DNA of 64,000 bases from Hymenobacter sp. BT18 (GCF_012273015.1 NZ_CP050954.1:1302001-1366000); one strand, 5' to 3'; counted from the first letter of the stretch, positions 25,602 through 35,211 are shown. Notes: a model not told the origin generated them from the sequence alone. Translations and numbers: made by a program.

Positions 25602-26522
25602 ATGCAGCCTACTTTTACCAAGGAAATTGAGTTCCGACAAGAGCGTGATTTTGGCGCCAAAGTCAACGCCACCTTTGCGTTTGTGGTGGCGCACGGCCGG
25701 CCGCTAGGCAAATGCATCCTGTACATCGTACTACCCGTGGCACTGCTGGCCGGCCTTGCCCAGGCTGTGGCGCAAAGTGAGCTGATCGGGGCGCTGGGGG
25801 CATCGTCCACCGCCGAGCGCGTCACCCAGCTTGAGCGCTACAGCACCATCAGCGGCGCCCAGTTTCTGGGGTTTATCGCCATGATGCTGGGCCATTGTGC
25901 ACTGGCTGCCACCATTTATAGCTACGTACTGGTTCGGATAGCGCTGCCCGAGCACGAGCCGGTGACGCCGGCCCTGGTGTGGGAGCGGGTAAAGCCCTCC
26001 ATTCTGCCCCTGCTGGGTTCGAGCATAGTGCTTGGCATTCTGAGCATGCTGGGTTTCCTGCTGTTCATCATCCCGGGCATCTACCTGGCCGTGGGCCTAA
26101 GTCTGGCTTGGGCGGTGCAGGTGCTGGAGAACCGGGGTATCGGCGAGCTGCTCAGCCGGAGCCTGATGTTGATTAAGGGTAAATGGTGGTCTACGTTTGG
26201 GCTGCTTCTGGTTATGTATTTTATTGTGGCTCTGCTCAGCCTTGTGCTTAAGATGCCGCAGTATCTGATATTGGCGGGCACTGCGTTGCATTGGAGCTGG
26301 GCTTCGTCGCCGGTGCTGGCGGGCGCTATGGCCTTGCTCAGTACCACGGCTAGCATGTTTCTGTCCACCTTTGTGCTGGTGGCCGTCATGTTTCAGTACT
26401 TCAACCTGGTGGAGCGCAAGGAAGGCGCCGGCCTATACACACTCGTCAACAGCATCGGCCAGGGGCCGGCGCCGGTGGTGCAAAATCACCAGCTACGCCC
26501 GGATGACGAAGGCGAATATTAA
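25602..26522 (+). CDS. Uncharacterised multi-pass membrane protein
   Basis: A 306-residue membrane protein with about six predicted TMs (about residues 37-60, 85-112, 132-165, 195-215, 220-240 and 250-275). It starts with a charged cytoplasmic stretch (EIEFRQERDFGAKVNATF). Its architecture resembles the membrane domains found in DUF975/YckC-like and glycerophosphodiester phosphodiesterase membrane domain proteins, but I cannot name the family. It lies between SpoIIM and DUF4129 in a tight operon, and its stop codon directly abuts the next start. The ATG at 25602 is well placed after the SpoIIM stop. Confidence 0.8.
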   Translation: MQPTFTKEIEFRQERDFGAKVNATFAFVVAHGRPLGKCILYIVLPVALLAGLAQAVAQSELIGALGASSTAERVTQLERYSTISGAQFLGFIAMMLGHCALAATIYSYVLVRIALPEHEPVTPALVWERVKPSILPLLGSSIVLGILSMLGFLLFIIPGIYLAVGLSLAWAVQVLENRGIGELLSRSLMLIKGKWWSTFGLLLVMYFIVALLSLVLKMPQYLILAGTALHWSWASSPVLAGAMALLSTTASMFLSTFVLVAVMFQYFNLVERKEGAGLYTLVNSIGQGPAPVVQNHQLRPDDEGEY

Positions 26523-27320
26523 GTGGTGAGTGCCTTGCTAGTTCTCTCTGCGTTTGCACCTGCCGCCCGCCGCGCCATCTATTTGGTCCTCGTGGTTGTG
26601 GGCATTGGCCTGGCTTCCGGGGCTTCGGCGGACGCGGTGGCCTCTCCCGCTGCTGTTGCTCAACCGGCCCGCGCCTTAGGCCCATCCAAAGTGCAGTTTC
26701 GGCATCCCTCCAACAAAACCCTTCGGGAGTTCCGGACGCAGCGCGAATTCCGGTACGTAGAAGTGCGCAGTGAGCTTAGTGCCTGGGATATTTTCTGGAT
26801 GCGTTTCTGGCGGTGGCTGGGCGAGTTGCTTTCTACGGACGCCGGCCGGCTAGTCTGGAAATACGGCATCTACACGCTGCTGGTCGTGGCCCTGATTTTT
26901 GTCGTGCTCAAGCTGTTGGACGTGGACGTCACGCGCGCCTTCGGCCGGGCCGCCCGCGTGGCCCCGCTGGCCTACGACGCCGACGTAGAAAACATTCACG
27001 CACTGAATTTCGCGGAGCAGATTGCCGCTGCCGAGGCCGCCGGGAACTACCGCCTGGCCGTGCGCCTGGGGTACCTGCACATTCTGAAGGACCTTACCGA
27101 CCGGGGCCTGATTCGCTGGCAGCCCGAAAAAACCAACCACGACTACCTGTTTGAGTTGCCGGATGGGCCGCTGCCGGCCGCCTTCCAGGACCTCACGCGC
27201 CAGTTCGAGTACGTGTGGTACGGGGAGCACGAAGACCTTTCGGCTGAACAGTACGCCGCTACGCAAACCACTCGCCTGGCTTTTCAACGTCAGCTTTCCA
27301 CTATCCGCCAGGCGGCCTGA
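26523..27320 (+). CDS. DUF4129 domain membrane protein
   Basis: A 265-residue protein with an N-terminal hydrophobic segment (signal or TM, residues 15-35). A periplasmic part follows (FREFRYVEVRSELSAWDIFW is close to its end), then a second TM at about 115-135 and a cytoplasmic DUF4129 domain (about 155-260). That domain begins near NIHALNFAEQIAAAEAAGNY and includes AVRLGYLHILKDL. DUF4129 is often near or fused to transglutaminase-like or DUF58/MoxR systems. The start is GTG at 26523, right behind the upstream stop; a second GTG is the next codon. The end overlaps the following ATG by one base (TGATG). Confidence 0.82.
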   Translation: MVSALLVLSAFAPAARRAIYLVLVVVGIGLASGASADAVASPAAVAQPARALGPSKVQFRHPSNKTLREFRTQREFRYVEVRSELSAWDIFWMRFWRWLGELLSTDAGRLVWKYGIYTLLVVALIFVVLKLLDVDVTRAFGRAARVAPLAYDADVENIHALNFAEQIAAAEAAGNYRLAVRLGYLHILKDLTDRGLIRWQPEKTNHDYLFELPDGPLPAAFQDLTRQFEYVWYGEHEDLSAEQYAATQTTRLAFQRQLSTIRQAA

Positions 27321-28732
27321 TGTTCCACGCCATGACAACATTTCGGTGGTATTTGGTAGGGCTGGCGGTGCTGTTTGGGCTTTACGTAGCCATTGACTAC
27401 AACCGGCCCAAGCCCCTTGACTGGACCCCTACCTACCAGAACAAGGATAAGATTCCGTACGGAACGTACGTGCTGCACGCCGTGCTGCCGGATGTACTGG
27501 GTACTGCCAGCCGCGACATCCGCACGGTGCGCGTGCCCATCTACAACCAGATTGAGGGTGAAGACGAGCCGGACCCGAATACCGTAGAGGTTGACACCGA
27601 CTCGGAGGACGAGCAATTGCCTACCGACTCCACCAGTCAGGATTCGGCGGCGACCAGCGCGGCGCCTGTCCCTGCTTTGGTTGATTCGGTGGATGTGGCC
27701 GATGCCGATTACGCCGCGGGGCTAGCCGAGGCTGGCTACGACAAGGCTACCTATCTATTCGTCAACGGGTCTTTCGAGCTCAGCCGCCTCGACTGCCGCT
27801 CCCTGCTGCGCCACGTGGCCCGCGGCAACGATGTATTCATTGCCGCCGAGCAGTTTGACCTGCACTTCGCCGATACGCTAGGCTTCACCACGGTATCGGC
27901 CCCAGGCAAACGGCGCAGAAAAGACGCTTCACTGGAAAGCTTAAAACTGGATTCCGTCCGGCTCCGCCTGACTGATAACGCCCTGGCCCACGCCGCCGGG
28001 GCCAGGGCCTTTGCGCTGCCAGCCCTAGGCAATTCCTACCGCATCGAGCTGGATAGTAGTGTGCAGGCTACTGCCTTAGCCGTAGACGCCAAGCAGCAGC
28101 CCGTGCTGGTGCGCCTGCCCCATGGCCGCGGCAACTTCTACCTTTGCTCTGTGCCCTTGGCCTTTACCAACTATTTTGTGCTGCGGCCTCGCACCGGCAA
28201 TTTCTCTTTTGCCGCGCTTTCTTACCTGCCGGCCGGCCGCCCCACCTGGTGGGACGAGTACCAGAAGCAGGGCCGCGAGGGAGAACAGTCCCTGCTGCGC
28301 GTGCTGCTAGCCCATGATGCCTTGCGCTGGGCTACCTACCTTGCCTTATTTAGTGCGCTGCTGTTTATGCTGTTTGAAGCCAAACGGCGGCAGCGCGTCA
28401 TTCCCATTCTGAAGCCCCTGCCCAATACCACGCTGCTTTTCACACGTACCGTAGCCGGCCTCTACCGCCAGGGCTCCAACCATCAGTTAATTGCCGAAAA
28501 GAAAATCGGGCTGTTTCTCGAGTACCTGCGCACCCGCTTTCACGAACCCAGCCTCGACTTGCAGGACGACGCTACCCGCGAGCGGCTGGTGCAGAAGTCG
28601 GGCGTTACCCGCGCTGAGTTGGACAGCCTGATCCGACGCATCAATTTTGCGCGCACCGCCCGTCAGCTTTCGGATACGGAACTGCTGGGCCTCAACAAAG
28701 CGCTAAACGACTTCCGAACTGCGGCCGGCTGA
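27320..28732 (+). CDS. DUF4350 domain membrane protein
   Basis: A 470-residue protein. TM1 is at about residues 9-25, followed by a periplasmic DUF4350 domain with YNRPKPLDWTPTYQNKDKI and YLFVNGSFELSRLDC, then HVARGNDVFIAAEQF. A Ser/Asp-rich low-complexity insert occupies about 85-115. A second TM lies at about 335-352, after which a cytoplasmic winged-helix-like tail ends with SDTELLGLNKALNDF. The family has a GATase-like fold without known activity. The start overlaps the DUF4129 stop; a second ATG four codons later is also possible. After this gene comes a 153-base AT-rich gap before moxR. Confidence 0.82.
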   Translation: MFHAMTTFRWYLVGLAVLFGLYVAIDYNRPKPLDWTPTYQNKDKIPYGTYVLHAVLPDVLGTASRDIRTVRVPIYNQIEGEDEPDPNTVEVDTDSEDEQLPTDSTSQDSAATSAAPVPALVDSVDVADADYAAGLAEAGYDKATYLFVNGSFELSRLDCRSLLRHVARGNDVFIAAEQFDLHFADTLGFTTVSAPGKRRRKDASLESLKLDSVRLRLTDNALAHAAGARAFALPALGNSYRIELDSSVQATALAVDAKQQPVLVRLPHGRGNFYLCSVPLAFTNYFVLRPRTGNFSFAALSYLPAGRPTWWDEYQKQGREGEQSLLRVLLAHDALRWATYLALFSALLFMLFEAKRRQRVIPILKPLPNTTLLFTRTVAGLYRQGSNHQLIAEKKIGLFLEYLRTRFHEPSLDLQDDATRERLVQKSGVTRAELDSLIRRINFARTARQLSDTELLGLNKALNDFRTAAG

Positions 28733-28885
28733 ATTGCATTATTCTCAATAATAAGATTTATCTGTTTTTTCACTATTCCAATAACCAGTCCTACATACTT
28801 ATAAACACCGATTTCTATTGAGTATATGTTTTTAAAGATTTAATTATTCCACTTGCCAAAACCAAGACTAGACTTCACCAAATAA

Positions 28886-29932
28886 ATGGAAAATACTTCA
28901 GCTCCTCAGGATTCCTCTTCTCCCACCCTGGAAACGACCATCCCCTCAACTCCAGGTGCCGCCGATACCTTCGCCCCCCGCACCGACCTCAGCCAGCTGA
29001 GTAGGTACGCCGAGGCGATTCGCAGGGAGCTGGCGAAGGTGATTGTGGGCCAGCAGGCCCTGGCCGAACTACTGCTGACAGCTATTCTGGCAGACGGCCA
29101 CGTCCTACTGGAAGGGGTACCAGGGGTGGCCAAAACCCTAACCGCCAAGCTGCTGGCCCGTACGCTGGCTGTACCTTTCAGCCGCCTCCAGTTCACGCCC
29201 GACCTAATGCCCTCCGATGTGCTGGGCACGGCCATTTTCCGGCCTGCGCAAGGCGACTTCGAATTCCGCCCGGGGCCTATTTTTGCCAGCGTAGTGCTTA
29301 TCGACGAAATCAACCGCGCACCGGCCAAAACGCAGTCGGCGCTGTTTGAGGTGATGGAGGAGCGCCAGGTAACGCAGGATGGCACCCGCTACCCGGTGCC
29401 CGCGCCCTTTGTGGTGCTGGCTACGCAAAACCCCGTGGAGCAGGAAGGCACCTACCGCCTGCCCGAGGCCCAGCTCGACCGTTTCTTGTTTAAGCTCACG
29501 GTTGGCTACCCTACCGTGGAAGAAGAAGTAGCCATTCTGCAGGGCCACCACGCCGGCTTTGGCGGTACTCCCCTGCAGGCGGTTCAGGCCGTCATCACGG
29601 CGGAAGATTTGCGCCTGCTGCGGGAGCAGGTTCGTCGGCAGCACGTGGAGCCCAAGCTGCTGGAGTATATTGCCCGCCTCGTGGGCCAGACGCGCGCCCA
29701 CAAAGGGCTGTACTTGGGTGCTTCGCCGCGCGCTTCCCTGGCTTTGCTGAACGGGGCCAAGGCCCTGGCCGCCCTGCGTGGCCGCGACTTCGTGACCCCA
29801 GAAGATGTGCAGTACCTGGCGCCCATGGTGCTGCGGCACCGCATTCAGCTCACGCCCGAGCGGGAAATGGAAGGGCAAACCGCCGATGACATTGTAAAGC
29901 AGATTCTGCAGCAGATCGAGGTACCTCGGTAA
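28886..29932 (+). CDS. MoxR-type AAA+ ATPase
   Basis: A 348-residue MoxR ATPase (AAA_3 plus the C-terminal lid). The Walker A motif is GVPGVAKT (about residue 80), and Walker B is VLIDEINRAPAKTQ. Sensor 1 is LATQNPVEQEGTYRLPEAQLDRF-type sequence (the Asn of TQNP). MoxR proteins remodel or load cofactors into VWA/DUF58-domain partners. Residues 1-40 are a low-complexity extension. It is followed 15-63 bases later by the DUF58 gene, the usual partner. Confidence 0.95.
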   Translation: MENTSAPQDSSSPTLETTIPSTPGAADTFAPRTDLSQLSRYAEAIRRELAKVIVGQQALAELLLTAILADGHVLLEGVPGVAKTLTAKLLARTLAVPFSRLQFTPDLMPSDVLGTAIFRPAQGDFEFRPGPIFASVVLIDEINRAPAKTQSALFEVMEERQVTQDGTRYPVPAPFVVLATQNPVEQEGTYRLPEAQLDRFLFKLTVGYPTVEEEVAILQGHHAGFGGTPLQAVQAVITAEDLRLLREQVRRQHVEPKLLEYIARLVGQTRAHKGLYLGASPRASLALLNGAKALAALRGRDFVTPEDVQYLAPMVLRHRIQLTPEREMEGQTADDIVKQILQQIEVPR

Positions 29933-29995
29933 GTGTAAGCCGTCTTCTTGGCTTGGAATGCCCCTTCCCTACCTCCCACTCTGCTCATTGTTCCG

Positions 29996-31351
29996 GTGAA
30001 GTCTCTGTTTTTAACCCGCCGCTTCTTTCTGGCGGTGGCGGCCCTGATTATAGGATTGGTGGTGGCCTTTTTCCTGCCGGGCTGGTTGGTGCCGGTGCAG
30101 CTGGCCCTGGGGTTGCTGGCGGGCCTTGCCCTGCTGGACCTGGCCCTGCTTTACGCGCCCACCCGCACTGGTGCGGGCCAGGTGGAGGCGCGTCGGGTTT
30201 TGGGCAGCAAGCTGGCCAATGGCTCCGACAACGACATTCGCATCTACGTTGAAAACTACTACCGCTTTCCACTGAGTGCGGAAATCATCGACGAAATTCC
30301 GCATCAGTTTCAGCGGCGCGACGTGCTGTTTCGGGCTACGGTGAAAGGTGGCGAAACCCAGATAATTCATTATCAGCTGCGGCCATTAAAGCGCGGTGAG
30401 TACGAGTTTGGAGCCTTAAATGTGTTTGCAGCATCCCCACTTGGGCTAGTGCGGCGGCGGTTTCGGTTCGAGGCCGGCCGTATAGTGCCCGTCTATCCCT
30501 CCTTCCTGCAGATGCGGCAGTATGAGCTGCTGGCCATTCATAACCGACTTACGGAAGTGGGCGTGAAGCGCATCCGGCGGGTGGGCCAAAGCATGGAGTT
30601 TGAGCAAATCCGGCCGTACGTAGCCGGCGACGACCCGCGCAACATCAACTGGAAGGCCACGGCCCGCCGCACCACCACGCCCCAGGCCGCCGACGCCCTA
30701 GTGGTCAATCATTACCAGGATGAGCGCGCCCAGCAGGTGTTTTGTCTGATTGACAAGGGCCGGGTGATGCGCATGCCGTTCGAGGGGTTGAGCTTGCTGG
30801 ATTATGCCATCAATGCCACCTTGGTCGTCAGCAACATTGCCCTGCTCAAGCACGATAAGGCCGGCCTGATTACGTTTTCGCACCAGCCGGGCGCGATGGT
30901 GCCGGCCGACCGGCGGGCTGGTACCCTCAGCCGGATTCTGGAAGTACTCTACCGTCAGAAAACAAAGTACCTGGAAACCGACTACGAGCGGCTGTACATC
31001 AGCGTCAAAAACAACGTCCGCCAGCGCAGCCTGCTTATTCTGTTTACCAATTTCGAAACGCTGAATGGCATGCAGCGGCAGCTTCCTTACCTGCGCCGCA
31101 TGGCCAAAGACCATTTGCTCCTGGTCGTCTTCTTCGAGAACACGGAGCTGCGGGCTTTCCTCGACGCGCCCACCGCCTCCACCCAGGACGTGTACAACCA
31201 AACCATTGCGGAGAAATTCGCCCAGGAGAAGCGCCAGATTGTGCGCGAGCTGAACCGCTACGGTATCCATGCCCTGCTCACCGCCCCCCAGAACCTGACG
31301 GTGAACACCATCAATAAATACCTGGAGTTTAAGTCCCGGGGCTTGATTTAG
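29996..31351 (+). CDS. DUF58 domain protein (MoxR partner)
   Basis: A 451-residue protein with two N-terminal TMs (about residues 10-30 and 34-52), a beta-rich middle, and the DUF58 signature GQSMEFEQIRPYVAGDDPRNINWKA-type block near residue 200. A VWA-like domain follows; its MIDAS motif is incomplete (the first Asp in FCLIDKGRVMRM is present, but the normal DxSxS is not). No ATG lies near the start. GTG at 29996 is preferred because family proteins begin with the (M)KSLFLTRRFFL segment; a TTG at 29948 is the other option. It closes the SpoIIM/MoxR module. Confidence 0.88.
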   Translation: MKSLFLTRRFFLAVAALIIGLVVAFFLPGWLVPVQLALGLLAGLALLDLALLYAPTRTGAGQVEARRVLGSKLANGSDNDIRIYVENYYRFPLSAEIIDEIPHQFQRRDVLFRATVKGGETQIIHYQLRPLKRGEYEFGALNVFAASPLGLVRRRFRFEAGRIVPVYPSFLQMRQYELLAIHNRLTEVGVKRIRRVGQSMEFEQIRPYVAGDDPRNINWKATARRTTTPQAADALVVNHYQDERAQQVFCLIDKGRVMRMPFEGLSLLDYAINATLVVSNIALLKHDKAGLITFSHQPGAMVPADRRAGTLSRILEVLYRQKTKYLETDYERLYISVKNNVRQRSLLILFTNFETLNGMQRQLPYLRRMAKDHLLLVVFFENTELRAFLDAPTASTQDVYNQTIAEKFAQEKRQIVRELNRYGIHALLTAPQNLTVNTINKYLEFKSRGLI

Positions 31352-31519
31352 CCGTCAGCTTCGGGGCAAGCTCGGTTCGGGTTCCAACGTACGTCCAGCT
31401 GCTGGATTTCACGCGTTCTGGCATTGTTATCGTAAGCACAGGGTTTGCAGGCTGACAAGTGGCGGCCTTGCGAAGGATTCGCGGTTTATCTTGCCGCTCC
31501 ACCCACTGCTTCGTTGTGT

Positions 31520-33589
31520 ATGATTCTGCGGTTTCCTTTTCTGCTCCTGTTGCTTGCGCTGCCGGCCCTGAGTGCCCGGGCGCAATCGGTAGCTCCCACG
31601 GCCACGCGCAACCTGTTGCCTGTTCCCACGGAAGTGCGCTGGGGCAAAAGCAGCCTGCCCTGGAAAGCCACCCTGCGGCCCCAGATGGAAGGCCCCGTTG
31701 ATAGTATGGTGGCCGCGGCGGTGCTGCGCACCCTTAACCGCCTGCACCGCAACGGCGCTGCCGCCCCTCCCAATACGGCCTTGCCCCTGCAGATTCGCTA
31801 CGGCCGCACCGGCCACGCCGAGGCCTTCGATGAAGAACGGTATAGCCTACGCGTGACGCCGATGGGGGTGACAATTGATGCTCCTACCACCCTCGGCGTG
31901 CTACGCGCCCTGGCCACGCTAGAGCAACTACCGGAGCCCCAGGGCCGCCACTCAGTTTTACCCGAGGTGGATATTACGGACCAGCCGCGCTTTCCGTGGC
32001 GGGGTTTGCTGATGGACGCGGCCCGGCACTTCATGCCGGTGGCCGTTATCAAGCGCAACCTGGACGCCATGGCTGCCGTGAAGCTGAATGTATTCCACTG
32101 GCACTTAGCCGACGATCAGGGTTTCCGCGTCGAGAGCAGCAAGCTGCCGAACCTGCATACTATTGGCGGGAGCGGCCAGTTTTACACCCAGGCGCAAGTG
32201 CGGGACGTGGTCCGCTACGCCCAGGCCCGGGGCATCAGGGTAATACCCGAGTTTGATGTACCGGGCCACGCTACTGCTTGGCTGGCGGCGTATCCGCAGC
32301 TGGCCTCCAACGACTCTATTTATGGGGTTTCGCCGCGCTGGGGCGTGCTGAACATTGCCATGGACCCTACCAAGGAGACTACGTACGCCCTGCTCGACAC
32401 CCTGTTCGGAGAAATGACACCCCTCTTCCCCGACCCATACTTTCATATTGGCGGCGACGAGAACGACGGCCGGCAGTGGCGCCGCAACCCTACCATTGTG
32501 CAGTTCATGCGCGACCACAGCATGCTCAACGCCAAAGGCCAGCCCGACAAACACCAGCTGCAGACGTACTTCAACCGCCGGGTACTGAGCATGGTGCAGC
32601 GCTACGGGAAGAAGATGGTGGGCTGGGACGAAATTCTGGGTCCCGGCTTGCCCACCGATGCCGTCATTCAAAGCTGGCGGGGCAAGAAAGGCTTATACGA
32701 TGCGGCCAAAGCCGGTCACCAGGCCCTGCTTTCCAATGGGTACTACATTGACTTGTATCTGACCGCAGCCAGCCACTACCTCCCCGACCCACTGCCCGCC
32801 GATGCTCCCCTGACCGAAGATGAGAAAAAGCGCATCCTCGGCGGCGAAGCCACCATGTGGGCCGAGTTTGCCGACAGCGTTATCGTCGATTCGCGCATCT
32901 GGCCCCGGGCCGCCGCCGTAGCGGAGCGACTGTGGTCGGCGCAGCGGGTGGCTGACGTGGCGGATATGTACCGTCGGCTACCGGCCGTTTCCCGGCAGCT
33001 GGAAACCCTGGGGCTGATGCACCGGCGGGCGCCCGAGCAGCTACTGCTGCAGCTGGCCGGCGGCCCCACCCAAATTGCACCCCTGCGCACCTTTGCGGAA
33101 GTGCTGGAGCCCGTGAAGGAGTACAAGCGGCACTTTCAGGGATTCAAGTACACCACGCAGACGCCCCTGAACCGCCTGGTAGATGCAGCGCCGGCAGAAT
33201 CGGAAGTGGCGCGGCTGTTTTCCACACGGGTCGACAGTTTACTGGCCCTGCTGAAATCTGCCCGGGGCCAACTCCCCCGCACGCCTGCTGCGCGGCAGCT
33301 TGTCCAGCAGCTAAGCACCCAGCTGCGAACCTGGCAGCTGAATGACGTCCAGGTGCAGCCCATCTTGGCAGCAAACCCAACCCTGCGCGAATACACCGTG
33401 CTTTCCAGCCAGCTTAGCGCGGCTTCCACGCTGGGTCTGGCGCGTTTGGTTCAGCTGGAAAAAGGCGTAGCTCCCAGTCCCGAATGGTATGCTATAGCGG
33501 CCAAACAGCTAGAAGCGGCCAAGGCGCCAGCCGGGCAAGCCGAGCTGGCCGTGGTGCCGGCTTTGCGTCGGCTGGTGGGGGACCGGTAG
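31520..33589 (+). CDS. Beta-N-acetylhexosaminidase, GH20
   Basis: A 689-residue exported GH20 enzyme that releases terminal N-acetylglucosamine or N-acetylgalactosamine. The signal peptide is residues 1-18 (ending SARAQS). A GH20b-like N-terminal domain lies at about 25-145. The TIM barrel follows, with FHWHLADDQGFRVES and the catalytic Asp313-Glu314 pair in FHIGGDEND, and YGKKMVGWDEIL. A C-terminal helical region fills about 520-689. It is periplasmic or outer-surface. It is not embedded in a SusCD locus, so the role may be chitin or wall-fragment recycling. A terminator follows. Confidence 0.93.
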   Translation: MILRFPFLLLLLALPALSARAQSVAPTATRNLLPVPTEVRWGKSSLPWKATLRPQMEGPVDSMVAAAVLRTLNRLHRNGAAAPPNTALPLQIRYGRTGHAEAFDEERYSLRVTPMGVTIDAPTTLGVLRALATLEQLPEPQGRHSVLPEVDITDQPRFPWRGLLMDAARHFMPVAVIKRNLDAMAAVKLNVFHWHLADDQGFRVESSKLPNLHTIGGSGQFYTQAQVRDVVRYAQARGIRVIPEFDVPGHATAWLAAYPQLASNDSIYGVSPRWGVLNIAMDPTKETTYALLDTLFGEMTPLFPDPYFHIGGDENDGRQWRRNPTIVQFMRDHSMLNAKGQPDKHQLQTYFNRRVLSMVQRYGKKMVGWDEILGPGLPTDAVIQSWRGKKGLYDAAKAGHQALLSNGYYIDLYLTAASHYLPDPLPADAPLTEDEKKRILGGEATMWAEFADSVIVDSRIWPRAAAVAERLWSAQRVADVADMYRRLPAVSRQLETLGLMHRRAPEQLLLQLAGGPTQIAPLRTFAEVLEPVKEYKRHFQGFKYTTQTPLNRLVDAAPAESEVARLFSTRVDSLLALLKSARGQLPRTPAARQLVQQLSTQLRTWQLNDVQVQPILAANPTLREYTVLSSQLSAASTLGLARLVQLEKGVAPSPEWYAIAAKQLEAAKAPAGQAELAVVPALRRLVGDR

Positions 33590-34168
33590 GAACCTACTTC
33601 GCTTACTTCCTAGCGGCCCACCCGGCAGCGGCGTACAGCAGCACCGGGTGGGCTTAATTTTTGGATCGGCCCCTTGCATAGGCACTGCCAGACCAGCTCA
33701 GCTACAGAGTCGGGCGTTTAGTTTTTGGTGAGTAATGAATACCCTTTTCTACTACTAGCTACGCACCGGCAAGCACTGGCCTTTGGAATCTGGACTATAT
33801 CTGGTAGTCATCAGATTCAGATCCTTACAAACAGTTGTTTACCTGCTGCTTATGTAACCTGTAGTGATTATTTAATAGCTCAATAAATGGAATTCATATA
33901 ATCAACTTTCTATTTATTATAATTTTTTATAGTTTTTATCTACTATTCATGCAACTTGCCAGATGGGTATAGGCTCTTGTTTTAGCGCTTTCTCCCTTCC
34001 CGCGTTCTACTTCCCCGGCTTCACTACTGGCCGGGCCCACGCTCACTAGGCTAGTTCCCTGACAAAGGGTTTTCCAGCCTTTGCTCTGCTCTTTTCGCCC
34101 TATTGCACACCTCTCTGTCATGTTCATCTGCCCTTTCCCCACAACCACTGTTCACCCCCCTATCCCCC
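33590..34168. other. Intergenic region before the regulator gene
   Basis: 579 bases without a convincing gene. It begins with the GH20 terminator. The part around 33800-33950 is AT-rich (runs such as TTATTATAATTTTTTATAG), in contrast with the GC-rich neighbours, and probably contains the regulator promoter. Short ATG frames exist, but none exceeds 30 codons on the plus strand. Confidence 0.6.
33617..33661 (+). terminator. Terminator after the GH20 gene
   Basis: A perfect 9-bp stem (CCCACCCGG / CCGGGTGGG) with an 18-base loop, followed by CTTAATTTTT, 27 bases after the GH20 stop. Confidence 0.75.
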
Positions 34169-34894
34169 ATGAAAAAAACCCGGATTGGCATTATTGAGGA
34201 ACAAGCAGTAAGACAACCCAGCCTACAGTCACTGGTCCAGCATTCCGATAACATGGAAGTTATCTGCTCGGCCTCATCCGGAACCGACCTCCTTTCTCAG
34301 CTACAAACGGCCTCTCTCGCCAACCTCAGCTACTTTCACGCCCAGGAAAGCCCACTACCCCACCTCATCCTGTTTGGCCTGGACCGCCCCTGCCCCAACG
34401 AGCTGCAAGCCATTCGCACCATCCGGATTCTGTATCCCCAGATTCGCATAATCAGCATTGCCGTGCACATATCGGTGCAGCATACTATGGCTCTGCTGGC
34501 CGCCGGCGCGGGGGGATGCCTTCTGCGTGACGACTCGCCCCAGGAGCTACTGCACGTACTGCGCACAGCCGACAGCTATACGGGCATCTACGTCAGCCAG
34601 CGTATCTCGCAGCTGTTGTTGCAGGCAACTACCACGAACCCGATAACACACGGCCAAGCGGTTTCGACGGAGGAACAGCATCAGGTTCAGCAATTGAGTA
34701 GCCGGGAGCAACAGATTTTACACCTCGTTGCTGAAGGCAAAACAATGAAGCAAATAGCTGACGAATTATTTATCAGCCCAGCTACGGTGAATAACCACAA
34801 AGCTAATATTAGCGGCAAGCTTAACCTTTCCGGCAGAAATCAATTATTCAAGTTTGCTACTACTGTTCAGCATTTGCTCAAGAATTATAATTAA
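34169..34894 (+). CDS. NarL-type regulator with a degenerate receiver domain
   Basis: A 241-residue protein with response-regulator architecture: receiver-like domain at 1-140, linker, and LuxR/GerE helix-turn-helix at about 176-230 (LSSREQQILHLVAEG, FISPATVNNHKANISGKL). Aligned with NarL-type proteins, every phosphorylation residue is changed. The acidic pair is Glu10-Glu11 instead of Asp-Asp; the phosphoacceptor Asp is Gly70 (PHLILFGLDRP); the Thr/Ser is Ala98; the Lys is Arg120. It should therefore not be phosphorylated in the normal way. Codon choice is more AT-rich than in neighbouring genes. It is divergent from nothing nearby and precedes the peptide-export genes, which it may control. 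The ATG at 34169 follows a C-rich leader. Confidence 0.9.
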   Translation: MKKTRIGIIEEQAVRQPSLQSLVQHSDNMEVICSASSGTDLLSQLQTASLANLSYFHAQESPLPHLILFGLDRPCPNELQAIRTIRILYPQIRIISIAVHISVQHTMALLAAGAGGCLLRDDSPQELLHVLRTADSYTGIYVSQRISQLLLQATTTNPITHGQAVSTEEQHQVQQLSSREQQILHLVAEGKTMKQIADELFISPATVNNHKANISGKLNLSGRNQLFKFATTVQHLLKNYN

Positions 34895-35211
34895 CCATTC
34901 ATATTATCTACTTCATATAAACAAATAACTATCGAAATTTCCGTACATTTTCAGCAATTCAAATCAATACGCACTGGCAGATTAGCCTTTATGCATACTA
35001 CACATTAGTGTTTTTCAATCGAATAGTACAGGTTTCGGCTGCATATTCCCTATTAAGCATTTCAGTGGTTTTCACAACCTTTAGCAAAGGTAGTACTGCA
35101 CTAGCTGTATCAGTGAAAATCAGTTAGACAACGAGAGCAGCACACAGCCCCAGCCCAAGGGATGGTGCCTAAGTCTGGGCGGCAACCAGCAGATAGTGGC
35201 TTAGTCGATGA

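Noticed and set aside
33936..34148. 70-codon minus-strand ORF upstream of the regulator
   Set aside because: It occupies the promoter region of the regulator, has no recognisable features and is not supported by a terminator or neighbours.
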